This document shows positions 8,133-16,813 of a DNA stretch of 64,000 nt, piece by piece. The stretch covers positions 685,001-749,000 of the forward strand of contig NZ_CP053187.1 in NCBI RefSeq assembly GCF_013046825.1, read 5' to 3'. The translations under genes were made by a program, and so were the position numbers. This stretch comes from Turicibacter sanguinis (lineage in GTDB: Bacteria; Bacillota_I; Bacilli_A; MOL361; Turicibacteraceae). Positions within the stretch are counted from its first letter, which is position 1, and each line of letters opens with the position of its first letter. A model generated the notes under the pieces. It was given only the letters and a program-made list of their open reading frames with translations. It ran no database searches and had not been told where the DNA came from.

Positions 8133-8796
8133 AATTTAAGTGATAACGGCGACCTTTTAATGCGTATAATACTTCTTCTGCAATATTTGTGACGTGGTCC
8201 CCTGCACGTTCGATATACTTATTAATTAGAATAGCATAAGCTGTTCCGAATACTTTGCCATCAACAACTTGGATATGTGTAATTAAAGAAGCTAATAGTT
8301 CTTGATAGATTTCATCTACTTGTTTATCCATATCAGCTGCTTCTTTAACTTTTGTTTTATCTTCTGTTCTTAATCCTTCGATGACAAGTTTTAACATATT
8401 AATTACAATTTCTAACATTTTTACTAACTTATCTACATTTTTCTGATAATGCTCAATTGATTCATTCTGTTTAATTAAGATGATGTATTCAGCTAGGTTT
8501 TTCGTATAGTCTGCAATACGTTCATACTCATTGGCTAATCGCATAATCATTAAGATTTTACGTAAATCACTAGCGACTGGTTGTTGACGAACAATTAAAA
8601 TTGTTGCTTCTTCTTGAATTTCTTCTTGTAAGTCATCAATGTTTTGGTCGCTTTTTATAATTTGTAAAGCAATTTCAACATCTAATGTTTTTAAAGCATT
8701 TAATGTGTTTTGGTATGCTTCTACTGTTAGTGATGAAAGTTTGCTAATTTCACCAAGTAGAGCATCATAATCTGATTCTAACTTTGTTTTTTTCAT
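8131..8796 (-). CDS. phoU: phosphate signalling/transport accessory protein PhoU
   Basis: 221 residues, all-helical, with two PhoU repeats (about 12-100 and 115-205). PhoU links the Pst transporter to the PhoR kinase and limits phosphate uptake. Seen motifs include NDALKTLDVEIALQIIKSDQ-like first repeat, RQQPVASDLRKILMIMRLANEYERIADY and the second-repeat counterpart YIERAGDHVTNIAEEVLY. It is the last gene of pstC-pstA-pstB-phoU, 18 bp after pstB. Confidence 0.95.
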   Translation of the reverse strand: MKKTKLESDYDALLGEISKLSSLTVEAYQNTLNALKTLDVEIALQIIKSDQNIDDLQEEIQEEATILIVRQQPVASDLRKILMIMRLANEYERIADYTKNLAEYIILIKQNESIEHYQKNVDKLVKMLEIVINMLKLVIEGLRTEDKTKVKEAADMDKQVDEIYQELLASLITHIQVVDGKVFGTAYAILINKYIERAGDHVTNIAEEVLYALKGRRYHLN

Positions 8797-8814
8797 TCCA
8801 TGTCACCCTCTTTT

Positions 8815-9567
8815 TTATCCGAAACGTCCTGTAATATAGTCTTCAGTACGCTTGTCTTTTGGATTTGTAAAGATTTTATCTGTATCATCAAACTCAATTA
8901 GTTCTCCCATTAGGAAGAAAGCAGTTTTATCAGAGATACGAGCCGCTTGTTGCATTGAGTGTGTTACGATAACGATTGTATATTTCTCTTTTAGTTCTTC
9001 CATTAATTCTTCAACTTTTTGAGTTGCAATTGGATCAAGTGCTGATGTTGGTTCGTCCATCAGAATAACTTCTGGTTCCATTGCAATGGCACGAGCAATA
9101 CATAAACGTTGTTGTTGTCCACCTGATAATCCTAATGCTGATTTATTTAAACGATCTTTTACTTCATCCCATAATGCAGCACCACGTAATGATTTTTCAA
9201 CAATTTCTTCTAATTTCTTTTTATCTTTAATCCCTTGGCAGCGTGGTCCGTAAGCAATGTTATCAAAAATACTCATTGGAAATGGATTTGGTTTTTGGAA
9301 TACCATTCCAACGCGTGTTCTTAATTTCATCACATCGATATCAGAATAGATATCCTCCCCGTCTAATTTTACAGATCCAGTAATTTTAACTGTTTCAATT
9401 AAGTCATTCATACGATTTAAGGTACGTAAAAACGTTGACTTTCCACACCCTGAAGGTCCAATAAATGCAGTTACTTTACGTTCTGGAATTTCGATATTGA
9501 TATGATGGAGAGCCTGGAAGCTTCCATAAAATAAGTTTAAATCATTAACCTGAAATTTGTTTGACAT
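8815..9567 (-). CDS. pstB: phosphate ABC transporter ATP-binding protein
   Basis: 250 residues. It powers phosphate import through PstC-PstA. Walker [10 protein letters not shown], the [18 protein letters not shown]-loop region typical of PstB, signature [14 protein letters not shown], Walker [14 protein letters not shown] and the switch histidine in IVTHSMQQA are all intact. The start at ATG 9567 has AGGAG 10 bp upstream and is preferred to the GTG at 9576. Same operon as pstA, pstC and phoU. Confidence 0.97.
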   Translation of the reverse strand: MSNKFQVNDLNLFYGSFQALHHINIEIPERKVTAFIGPSGCGKSTFLRTLNRMNDLIETVKITGSVKLDGEDIYSDIDVMKLRTRVGMVFQKPNPFPMSIFDNIAYGPRCQGIKDKKKLEEIVEKSLRGAALWDEVKDRLNKSALGLSGGQQQRLCIARAIAMEPEVILMDEPTSALDPIATQKVEELMEELKEKYTIVIVTHSMQQAARISDKTAFFLMGELIEFDDTDKIFTNPKDKRTEDYITGRFG

Positions 9568-9580
9568 CTTCGTCACTCTC

Positions 9581-10750
9581 CTAGTAATTTGCCTTACTGA
9601 ATTTTCTTGAAATTAGTCGTGAAACTAAATTTAATGTGAATACGATCACTAAAATGACAATTCCAATTGCAGCCGCCATCTGAATATTACCTGATTCTTT
9701 TACTTCCACATAAGCACGGACTGTTAATGAAGTTCCTGTTTCAAATAATGATAATGTCCCACTGCTTGGATTAACCGGTAATTTTGCAAATGTTCCAATT
9801 GTAAATAATAAGGCTGCTGATTCCCCGATTGTACGTCCGATTGATAAGATAACTCCGACCAAGATACCAGGAATAGCACTTGGTAATACAACTTTTGATA
9901 GTGTTTGAATTTTGTTAGCTCCAAGTCCATAGGAAGCTTCACGGTAACTCATCGGCACTGATTTTAAAGCCTCTTCCGTCGTTCTCATCATCGTTGGCAA
10001 TAAAAGAATCATCAATGTTAATCCACCCGATAAAATAGACATTCCTAATTTAAAGGTATTAACGAAGATCAACATCCCAAAAAGTCCAAATACGACTGAT
10101 GGAATTCCTGAAAGAACTTCTGTTGCAAAACGAATCATGTTAACAAGTTTACCTGGTTTAGCGTACTCAACCATGTAAATTGCAGCCAAAATTCCGATTG
10201 GTGCAGCAAATAATAAAGCAACTGCGATTAGCATTAAAGTTGAAACAATCATTGGGAATATTCCGCCACCTGGTGATGTTACTTTTAACATTAATTCATT
10301 GCTGCTGTTTAGTGTATTGATAATATCTTCTGCCGGTGTATTAGCTTTAATTTTTAAATTTCCACCGTCTCCATTGATTTGTGATAATTCATATCCTACT
10401 TTGACTGGGAATGCTTCATCAGCGTTATTGATTGCATGTTTTACTGGAGAAGCATCATCTACATAGACGATTTCATACCCTTCTTCTGTCTGTTCAATAG
10501 CAATACCTAAATTTTCAGAGAAATATTCATCACTTGAAAGGTTTGTTGGTGCTATAAATGTTTTATCTGTCACCACATTTACATATTGTGTCTGTGATTC
10601 ATAATCGTTAGTTAAGAAATCCCAACTAATTAAAGACCATCCATTTGAGAAAATAAAGTAAACGATTGAAACTAAAAGTCCCACCGATACTGCTGCAGAT
10701 AACCAAATTAATCCGTTTAATAAGTTATCTTTTACTTTACGACTAACCAT
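9581..10750 (-). CDS. pstA: phosphate ABC transporter permease PstA with PDZ-like insertion
   Basis: 389 residues, roughly 95 longer than typical PstA. One membrane segment (about 12-36) is followed by an extracytoplasmic region (about 40-160) and then the usual five-segment permease domain with the EAA loop ([24 protein letters not shown]). Residues about 78-158 look like a PDZ fold: [33 protein letters not shown] and [13 protein letters not shown] occupy the expected strand and helix positions. The PDZ assignment is inference from the pattern. Its start codon overlaps the pstC stop (TAATG), implying translational coupling. Confidence 0.93.
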   Translation of the reverse strand: MVSRKVKDNLLNGLIWLSAAVSVGLLVSIVYFIFSNGWSLISWDFLTNDYESQTQYVNVVTDKTFIAPTNLSSDEYFSENLGIAIEQTEEGYEIVYVDDASPVKHAINNADEAFPVKVGYELSQINGDGGNLKIKANTPAEDIINTLNSSNELMLKVTSPGGGIFPMIVSTLMLIAVALLFAAPIGILAAIYMVEYAKPGKLVNMIRFATEVLSGIPSVVFGLFGMLIFVNTFKLGMSILSGGLTLMILLLPTMMRTTEEALKSVPMSYREASYGLGANKIQTLSKVVLPSAIPGILVGVILSIGRTIGESAALLFTIGTFAKLPVNPSSGTLSLFETGTSLTVRAYVEVKESGNIQMAAAIGIVILVIVFTLNLVSRLISRKFSKANY

Positions 10751-11664
10751 TAACGGTCACCTGCCTTTGCTTGAATTCTAGATAATACTAGATTGATAAT
10801 CATGATAAAGATAAATAAGATAACAGCTGTTGAGAATAACATTTGTTCATGAAGTTCTGCTGCATATCCCTGTTCTAATGCAATATTTGTTGTTAATAGA
10901 CGAACACGATCGAAAATTGTTTGTGGAATGCCTGATTCCGGATTTCCCGCTACTAAGATAACAGCCATTGTTTCCCCAATCGCGCGCCCTACTCCAAGAA
11001 TGACCCCTGTTAAAATTCCTGATTTGGCAGCAGGTAAGATGACTTTGAAAATAGTTTGCATTTTTGAGGCTCCAAGCGCAAGAGATCCTTCTTTATAACT
11101 AGACGGAACTGCTCTAATAGCTGTTTCAACAACGGCAACAATTGTTGGCAAAATCATAATTGTTAAAACGATAATAACAGCTAATAATGAATCCCCTGTT
11201 GGATAAGGAGAAATTGATTTAACCATGGGTGTAATGACAGCAAACCCAAAGACCCCATATAATACAGACGGAATGGCAGCTAATAATTCCACCGCAGGAC
11301 GCACGATGTTTGCTAACCATTTTGGCGCAACTTCTGCAATAAAAATTGAAGTTAATAAAGCAATTGGAACTCCAATAACGATAGCACCTAATGTGGCTAC
11401 AATCGAGCTAACAATCATATATCCAATTCCATAATCTCCTATTTTAGGCTTCCACTGTAAGCCGGTGATAAAGTCGATAAAGTTATAGGTTCCGAATTTA
11501 TTATTTGGGAAAAACGTAGCCAACCCTTTACCAAAAATAAAGATAATAATTAATGCAACACTGATGACCGCAAATAGCGCAGCTACTAGGAATACGATAT
11601 GAAAGAATCGTTCTAGAAAGACGCGTTTACGATTAATAGCCATATCCTTTTTCAATCTCAACAC
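10750..11664 (-). CDS. pstC: phosphate ABC transporter permease PstC
   Basis: About 300 residues with six membrane segments; pairs with PstA to form the phosphate channel. The EAA loop GSLALGASKMQTIFKVILPAAKSG and the PYPTGDSLLAVIIVLTIMILPTI region are typical. The start is uncertain: GTG 11664, TTG 11655 (best spaced from GAGGTG) or ATG 11643. The 5' leader is long and contains two structured repeat elements, and a PhoP box lies about 360 bp upstream. It is separated from pstS by roughly 800 bp, unusual for this operon. Confidence 0.95.
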   Translation of the reverse strand: MLRLKKDMAINRKRVFLERFFHIVFLVAALFAVISVALIIIFIFGKGLATFFPNNKFGTYNFIDFITGLQWKPKIGDYGIGYMIVSSIVATLGAIVIGVPIALLTSIFIAEVAPKWLANIVRPAVELLAAIPSVLYGVFGFAVITPMVKSISPYPTGDSLLAVIIVLTIMILPTIVAVVETAIRAVPSSYKEGSLALGASKMQTIFKVILPAAKSGILTGVILGVGRAIGETMAVILVAGNPESGIPQTIFDRVRLLTTNIALEQGYAAELHEQMLFSTAVILFIFIMIINLVLSRIQAKAGDR

Positions 11665-11674
11665 CTCATTTTTA

Positions 11675-11937
11675 AATTTAAAAAGCTGAATCGAGCGCTT
11701 AGCTCATCGTAGAAATGAAGAGAAAGTGATCGAAGTGGTTTTTGCTCCAATCAACTTTATCGAATTTCATAGAGGAGCTGCTCGATGAAGCTAGATTACA
11801 CCAAAAGCTGAGATAAACGTTTAACCCCGAACAAAAATGAAGAAAAAACGAAAGGAGTGTTTTTTTACTCCTGTAGATTTTTTCGAATTTTGTGGAGGAG
11901 TGGTTCATCGAAGCTAGATTACACAAAAAGCTGAGAA
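11675..11937. repeat. two structured interspersed repeats in the pstC leader
   Basis: Two units of about 120-130 bp in tandem. Both begin AAAAAGCTGA-like and end GAAGCTAGATTACAC, followed by the next AAAAGCTGAG. The first has body A, whose outer arms TCGAGCG-CTT-AGCTC and GAGCTGCTCGA pair, with further pairing of ATGAAGAGAAAGT-like and ACTTTATCGAATTTCAT-like segments. The second has an unrelated body but the same termini. The 75-codon open frame across them is incidental and has no ribosome binding site. Confidence 0.85.
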
Positions 11938-12022
11938 TAGCGATTTTTCACTACTCTAAATATAAATTACTCTCAGTTATACGTCGTTATTGTAGCATCC
12001 TTTATATAAAAAATTAGCTTTC

Positions 12023-12083
12023 TTAACAGAAAGTTAACGGTTGTTAACAAAAACTTAACAATTCTAAAACATCCCTATATTAT
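12023..12083 (+). promoter_or_regulatory. PhoP box with promoter, best read on the plus strand
   Basis: Four TTAAC repeats on the plus strand (TTAACA 12023, TTAACG 12034, TTAACA 12044, TTAACA 12055) are spaced 11, 10 and 11 bp, the PhoP dimer pattern of Bacillus. TATTAT (12078-12083) follows 23 bp after the last repeat start, close to the 21-22 bp seen at pstS and phoP here. Reading on the minus strand toward pstC gives poorer repeats (TTAAGT, TTAACA, TTAACT, TTAAGA) but a possible TATATA at 12003-12008. It may act in both directions. Confidence 0.7.
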
Positions 12084-12109
12084 GTTTAAAAAAAAAGAAG
12101 AACATAGTT

Positions 12110-12358
12110 ATAAAAAAGCGAAAAACAGCGGTTAACCTTCTCGTAAAAGTCGTACTCGATTGTCGATGACATGTTTTTGTCAACGTACAATTGAGCGACT
12201 TTATAGAGAGATTGCTGTTTGGAGCTAGATTACACAAAAAAGCTGAAGCGAGCGCTTAGCTCATCGTAGAAATGAAGAGAAAGTGATCGAAGCGGTCTGG
12301 GCTCCAATCAACTTTATCGAATTTCATAGAGGAGCTGCTCGATAAAGATACGTTACCT
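12110..12358. repeat. two further structured repeats between pstS and pstC
   Basis: The unit at 12110-12236 has a third kind of body but the common end GGAGCTAGATTACAC and the following AAAAAAGCTGA. The unit at 12238-12355 is a close copy of body A at 11680-11800 (same GAGCGCTTAGCTCATCGTAG start and AGAGGAGCTGCTCGAT end). Its final motif is degenerate. Together with 11675-11937 they leave pstS and pstC about 800 bp apart. Confidence 0.85.
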
Positions 12359-12433
12359 AAATGGATTTACAATTGTTTTGATACTAAAAATACAAATATT
12401 TCTTTTCATTAAATTTATATCTATTTAAAAGCA

Positions 12434-12468
12434 TAAAAAAAACGAGACTCTCGTTGTCTCGTTTTTTT
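12434..12468. terminator. strong terminator after pstS, active on both strands
   Basis: ACGAGAC (12442-12448) pairs with GTCTCGT (12456-12462); eight A precede and seven T follow. It ends pstS on the minus strand and could end a plus-strand transcript from 12090. It implies that pstCAB-phoU needs its own promoter or read-through. Confidence 0.85.
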
Positions 12469-12472
12469 GTTG

Positions 12473-13390
12473 TTATTTTACTTCATTCCAGTCAGTAATT
12501 TTTCCTGTGTATACTTCTCGAATTTGTTCTAGTGTGATATCGTTTGTTGAGTTTTCTTTATTAACAACAACTGCGATTCCATCCATACATAATGTTGAGT
12601 ATGCTAAACCACTTTCGATTTCTGATTCTTTTAATTCACGAGATGCGAATCCTAATGTGTAAGTTCCATCTTGTGCATTTTTAACACCTGTTCCAGATCC
12701 TGTTCCATCATAAGTGTAAGTTACTTTTGGGAATAATGCTGTGAATTCATCCGCTGCAGCTTTTACTGCTTTTTCAGTTGAGGTTGATCCACCTAATGTC
12801 ATATTTCCTGTTAAGTTATCATATTTAGACATATCAAAATCTTCTGCATTGGCAGTATCAACAATTGTTCCCGTTGACTCTAAGACTTCTAATCCATCTT
12901 TTGAAGCTAAGAAGTCGATGAATGCACGTTCAACATCTGTTAGGTTTTCATCCTTATATACCATCATAAATGGACGAGACACACCGTAAGTTCCTTCTAA
13001 TACATTGGCAGCTGTTGGTTCAACTCCATCAACTGTTAATCCTTTTAATTCTGATGCTTTTTCTTCTAATGTTACGAATGATACGTATCCGATTGCTGAT
13101 TCGTTTCCAGCTACATATGTTGCAACTACACCGTTTCCATCTTTGATTGTTGCATTACTAGTCATTGGATCTTCACCGTCTACGTTAAATCCGATAATTT
13201 CTTCGAATGCGCTACGAGTCCCTGAACCTTCTTCACGGCTCACAACATCGATGACACCTAGGCTTGTTGTTTCAGTATTAGAACCTTCTGTTGATGTTTG
13301 CGGCTGTTCTGATGTTTCAGTTTTTGATCCACATGCAGCTAGTGAAAAAGTTAAAGCTGCCGCCGCCATAATAGACATTAATTTCTTCAT
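12473..13390 (-). CDS. pstS: phosphate-binding lipoprotein PstS, circularly permuted
   Basis: 305 residues. Lipoprotein signal with lipobox LAAC at about 19-22, then a Ser/Thr/Glu-rich linker. The order of the binding-protein segments is swapped. The part that normally forms the second half (VSREEGSGTRSAFEE, AGNESAIGYVSF, DGVEPTAANVLEGTYGVSRP) comes first. The part that normally starts the mature protein (GGSTSTEKAVKAAADEF, DGTGSGTGVKNAQDG, LGFASRELKESE, DGIAVVVNKENS, IREVYTGKITDWNEV) comes last, right before the stop. All ligand segments are present, so it should bind phosphate. The ATG at 13390 fits the GGAGG better than 13399. A PhoP box precedes it. Confidence 0.93.
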   Translation of the reverse strand: MKKLMSIMAAAALTFSLAACGSKTETSEQPQTSTEGSNTETTSLGVIDVVSREEGSGTRSAFEEIIGFNVDGEDPMTSNATIKDGNGVVATYVAGNESAIGYVSFVTLEEKASELKGLTVDGVEPTAANVLEGTYGVSRPFMMVYKDENLTDVERAFIDFLASKDGLEVLESTGTIVDTANAEDFDMSKYDNLTGNMTLGGSTSTEKAVKAAADEFTALFPKVTYTYDGTGSGTGVKNAQDGTYTLGFASRELKESEIESGLAYSTLCMDGIAVVVNKENSTNDITLEQIREVYTGKITDWNEVK

Positions 13391-13434
13391 TATGTTCATT
13401 CCTCCATTTTTTAAATCTGTTTCCTTATGTTGTT

Positions 13435-13500
13435 ATTGTAATATAAATCTGTTTTAGAAATATTAATTTTCTGTTAAGAAACGGTTAAGATAAAATTAAC
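13435..13500 (-). promoter_or_regulatory. PhoP box and promoter of pstS
   Basis: TTAA cores at 13463, 13474, 13485 and 13496 are exactly 11 bp apart; on the coding strand they read TTAAT, TTAACC, TTAACA, TTAATA. TATATT (13440-13445) or TACAAT (13435-13440) supplies a -10 element 21-26 bp after the last repeat. This is the classical PhoP activation layout, so pstS should be induced by phosphate starvation. Confidence 0.85.
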
Positions 13501-13636
13501 TAATGTAGAAACAGAAGTCTGGTATATATTTTTTAATTAGTCATTCTTGGTCCTGCTAAGATTTTTAAAAATCTATCTCAATTACAAGGGATTATCTAGT
13601 TTTATTCTGTATCTAACCATGTTCTTCATGCATAAA

Positions 13637-13671
13637 AAAAGAAGTAGTTTATTTTAAACTACTTCTTTTTC
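13637..13671 (-). terminator. phoPR terminator overlapping the phoR stop
   Basis: AGAAGTAGTTTA pairs with TAAACTACTTCT around TTT; on the minus strand the stem is followed by TTTTTTTATG. The phoR stop codon lies in the hairpin. Confidence 0.8.
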
Positions 13672-14993
13672 TTAGGTAAAGAAACGGTAAATGTTGTTCC
13701 TACATTTAGTTCACTGTTAACCATTATACGGCCTTTATGTGCTTCAATAATAGACTGAACAATCGATAATCCAAGTCCAGTCCCCCCCGTATGACGAGAT
13801 CTTGCTCTATCCACACGATAAAATCGTTCAAAAATATGAGGTAAATCTGCGCTTGGAATCCCGATGCCTTGATCAATAACTTGAATTTGATAATATTCCC
13901 CTACTGCTTTGGCTTTAACAGTAATCGTTGTATTTTCACCTGAATAATGAATAGCATTTGTTAACAAATTAAGAAAACAATGTTTAAGTTGAATGTAATC
14001 TCCTTCTATTTGATATTGCTCCGGTGCTTCAAGTTTAATTTTTTGGTGTTTTAACTTCGCAACATTTAAAGGTTGAACAATACAATCGGTCAACAATTCA
14101 TTTAAACAAAATACTTCAGTTTTCATTTTAATCTGATCAAATTCATATCGATTAATCAATAATAAATCTTTAACAAGTTGTTCCATTCGATTATTCTCAT
14201 CTGAAATCATCGTTAAAAATTCATCTAATGCCGCCGGGTCATTTTTCGCTCCATTTAATAGAATTTCTGTACATCCCTTAATTGCACTAATTGGAGTTTT
14301 TAATTCATGAGAAACATTTCCGAAAAATTCTTTTTGAAGATTTTGATATTTTTGAAGATCAGTAATATCATGAAAAATAATAACCGATCCATTAAAATCA
14401 TCATGTTCGTTGTAAATTGGATTAGCAGTAGAAATATAAAATTTTTGATCAATTTCTAATGTTTTTTTTCGTGTTGTTTCACAAATTAATGCATCTTCTA
14501 ATACTTTACGAAGTTCTGGTTGTTTAACTTCATTAAACGAAACAGTTTTTAATGCGGATAAATCAACCCATTTTTTGAATCGATTATTGGCATACTCAAG
14601 TTCACCACTAATGTTTAAAATAACCATCGGATCCTCAATGCTATTTGTAATAATACTAATAATTTGCATATTTCGACGATTTCGATATTCCTGTTGTTGA
14701 ATAAATCGCATCAACTTATTATATTTAATTCCTAAAACCTCTTGCTGTTCAATCACAAGAGGCGCAACCATACTCCATTTTTTTTGAGACTGAATACTTT
14801 CAGCTACTTTATCATATTTTCTTAGTTGCTCTAAATATTTCATAGCTCGGCGATATTGCATAAACATTAGGATCAATAGCACTAATAAAAAAACAACTGT
14901 CACTGGAAAACTTGGTTCACTATGAACATTAACTATGAGTAAGGTAATAAAAACAATGAAGAGGGCCAGTAATTCGTGGCGACTACTAATCAT
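13659..14993 (-). CDS. phoR: phosphate-responsive sensor histidine kinase PhoR
   Basis: About 444 residues. Two membrane segments near the N-terminus (about 8-24 and 28-46) enclose almost no external loop, then a PAS domain (about 105-205), the HisKA helix with NVSHELKTPISAIKG (phospho-acceptor His), and the HATPase core with N box NLLTNAIHYSG and G boxes DQGIGIP and GGTGLGLSIV. The start ATG 14993 overlaps the phoP stop (ATGATTAG). PhoR phosphorylates PhoP; PhoU and Pst sit in the adjacent operon. The near-absent sensing loop suggests control through Pst-PhoU. Confidence 0.92.
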   Translation of the reverse strand: MISSRHELLALFIVFITLLIVNVHSEPSFPVTVVFLLVLLILMFMQYRRAMKYLEQLRKYDKVAESIQSQKKWSMVAPLVIEQQEVLGIKYNKLMRFIQQQEYRNRRNMQIISIITNSIEDPMVILNISGELEYANNRFKKWVDLSALKTVSFNEVKQPELRKVLEDALICETTRKKTLEIDQKFYISTANPIYNEHDDFNGSVIIFHDITDLQKYQNLQKEFFGNVSHELKTPISAIKGCTEILLNGAKNDPAALDEFLTMISDENNRMEQLVKDLLLINRYEFDQIKMKTEVFCLNELLTDCIVQPLNVAKLKHQKIKLEAPEQYQIEGDYIQLKHCFLNLLTNAIHYSGENTTITVKAKAVGEYYQIQVIDQGIGIPSADLPHIFERFYRVDRARSRHTGGTGLGLSIVQSIIEAHKGRIMVNSELNVGTTFTVSLPKKKK

Positions 14994-15678
14994 GGACTTC
15001 ATCCTCTAGCATATAGCCAATTCCACGAATCGTTTTAATTTTAATTCCATAATCTTTTAATTTTTCACGAATCTTAAAAATGTGAACGTCAACGATTCGC
15101 GTATCCCCATCGTATTCAAATCCCCATAGGCGATCAAGTAACACATCCCGAGACATGGCTTGCCCTTTATGTTGAATTAAAAACTCTAACAATTCATATT
15201 CTTTCAACGTAAAATCGATAACTTGCCCATTTACTAATACTTCAAAGCGACTATTATCTAATTTAATACTTCCGTATCCTAAATAATTTTTATTTTTTTC
15301 ACTAGATAAGACTTCTTTACGGCGAATAATGGCTTTAATTTTTGAAACCACTTCTCTTGATGAGAATGGTTTTGTCATATAATCATCTGCTCCAAAATCA
15401 AGTCCTGATACACGGTCCAATTCATCATCACGTGCTGAAAGCATGACGATGTACGTTGAAATATTTTGGGCTCGTAACTCTTTACAAACTGCAAATCCAT
15501 CTTTTTTAGGCAACATGATATCGAGTAAAATGACATCATAATCATTAACCAGCGCCTTTTTTAATCCTTCCTCACCATCACTAGCTAAGTCAACTAAAAA
15601 ACCTGATTGTGTTAAATCGTATTGTAAAATTCGTTGAATAGAAAACTCATCCTCAACAACCAATATTCTCTTGCTCAT
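14986..15678 (-). CDS. phoP: response regulator PhoP
   Basis: 230 residues, OmpR/PhoB class. The receiver (about 1-120) has the acidic pair VVEDE, the phospho-Asp in DVILLDIMLPKKDG, and Lys in DYMTKPFS. The C-terminal winged helix (about 135-228) ends with RIVDVHIFKIREKL and TIRGIGYML. The ATG at 15678 follows GGAGGG; the longer frame from 15714 lacks a site. Two perfect TTAACA elements upstream suggest autoregulation. Assignment to phosphate control rests on the pst/phoU neighbours and the PhoP boxes. Confidence 0.94.
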   Translation of the reverse strand: MSKRILVVEDEFSIQRILQYDLTQSGFLVDLASDGEEGLKKALVNDYDVILLDIMLPKKDGFAVCKELRAQNISTYIVMLSARDDELDRVSGLDFGADDYMTKPFSSREVVSKIKAIIRRKEVLSSEKNKNYLGYGSIKLDNSRFEVLVNGQVIDFTLKEYELLEFLIQHKGQAMSRDVLLDRLWGFEYDGDTRIVDVHIFKIREKLKDYGIKIKTIRGIGYMLEDEVHD

Positions 15679-15717
15679 GTATTCAACCCTCCAAAACCAT
15701 CTAATTATGCTCATTTT

Positions 15718-15756
15718 ATCATATTTAAATCTTTGGGTTTGTTAAAATTCTGTTAA
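15718..15756 (-). promoter_or_regulatory. PhoP half-box and promoter of phoPR
   Basis: On the minus strand TTAACAGAATTTTAACA (15740-15756) gives two consensus TTAACA elements 11 bp apart, with TATGAT (15718-15723) 22 bp after the second element begins. Only one dimer site is present, compared with four elements at pstS. Confidence 0.75.
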
Positions 15757-15768
15757 GGAATAAAAAAA

Positions 15769-15877
15769 ACTCCCCTTTGGTACCCTTACCCACATAAAAC
15801 TAATTGCTTAAGGCTGCTACATTCCTGTCCTGACCTGGTTCACAACGTCCTATTGAATAAGGGTACCAAAAGAGAGT
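15769..15877 (-). ncRNA. ffs: signal recognition particle RNA (small bacterial type)
   Basis: On the minus strand GAACCAGGTCAGGACAGGAA and GTAGCAGCCTTAAG form the conserved domain IV loop bound by Ffh. Long outer arms pair (CTCTTTTGGTACCCTTA with TAAGGGTACCAAAGGGGAG) and a T8 run follows, so the RNA stem also serves as terminator. It lies next to tadA, as in Bacillus where ffs sits between tadA and dnaX. No Alu domain is present. Confidence 0.93.
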
Positions 15878-15901
15878 TTCAATTGATACACATTTAGTAT
15901 A

Positions 15902-16393
<492 letters not shown>

Positions 16394-16561
16394 TCACCAC
16401 CTTGTTAGTTTATTCTTTTCTTAACGACTTTATTCTCTTTAGATAATCTTTAATCAAAGTCATTAAATTTTTTCGTACAAAAATGAATGATTCTCATCTA
16501 TTCTATGATAAAATATTACTGTTATCAAGACTAAATCTTAAGAAAGTCTGAGGTGAGGATG

Positions 16562-16774
16562 ATGGTTAAAACGTTCATGATTAACGTTGAAAATTTAAAA
16601 ACGGATGAGGATGTTAAAAAAATCGAGAGTTATTTTGAAACAAATTTAGATGGGGTTGAAAAATTAGATATTAATCTTTCTCTTAAACTAGTATCAGTTC
16701 GTTACAACGATAGTATCGGTTCGCCAAAATATATTTTAGATGCATTTAATCGTTTAGGATACACAGTTCGATAA
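16562..16774 (+). CDS. HMA-like small protein lacking the CxxC motif
   Basis: About 70 residues with the beta-alpha-beta pattern of heavy-metal-associated domains (FMINVENLKTDEDVKKIESY..GVEKLDINLSLKLVSVRYND..ILDAFNRLGYTV). The metal-binding CxxC of copper chaperones is absent; there is no cysteine at all. It therefore probably does not carry metal. GAGGTG lies 6 bp before ATG 16562; two other starts lie within three codons. It is 39 bp upstream of dgk and may be cotranscribed. Role unknown. Confidence 0.6.
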   Translation: MVKTFMINVENLKTDEDVKKIESYFETNLDGVEKLDINLSLKLVSVRYNDSIGSPKYILDAFNRLGYTVR

Positions 16775-16813
16775 TTCGAACTTCTTTTTTTTATCGTAGC
16801 AGGAGTGACAGAT

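Larger units (their letters stand above)
12090..12468 (+). ncRNA. candidate PhoP-controlled small RNA
   Basis: From the plus-strand PhoP promoter a transcript of about 380 nt would run to the strong hairpin at 12442-12462, which has T7 on the plus strand. There is no plus-strand ORF with a ribosome binding site in it. It would consist mostly of two structured repeat units. Purely inferred from promoter plus terminator. Confidence 0.25.

Noticed and set aside
11699-11926. 75-codon minus-strand ORF in the pstC leader
   Set aside because: Consists of two structured repeat units; no ribosome binding site and no protein-like conservation.
12168-12230. 20-codon plus-strand ORF in the candidate Pho RNA
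   Set aside because: No Shine-Dalgarno; lies inside a structured repeat body.
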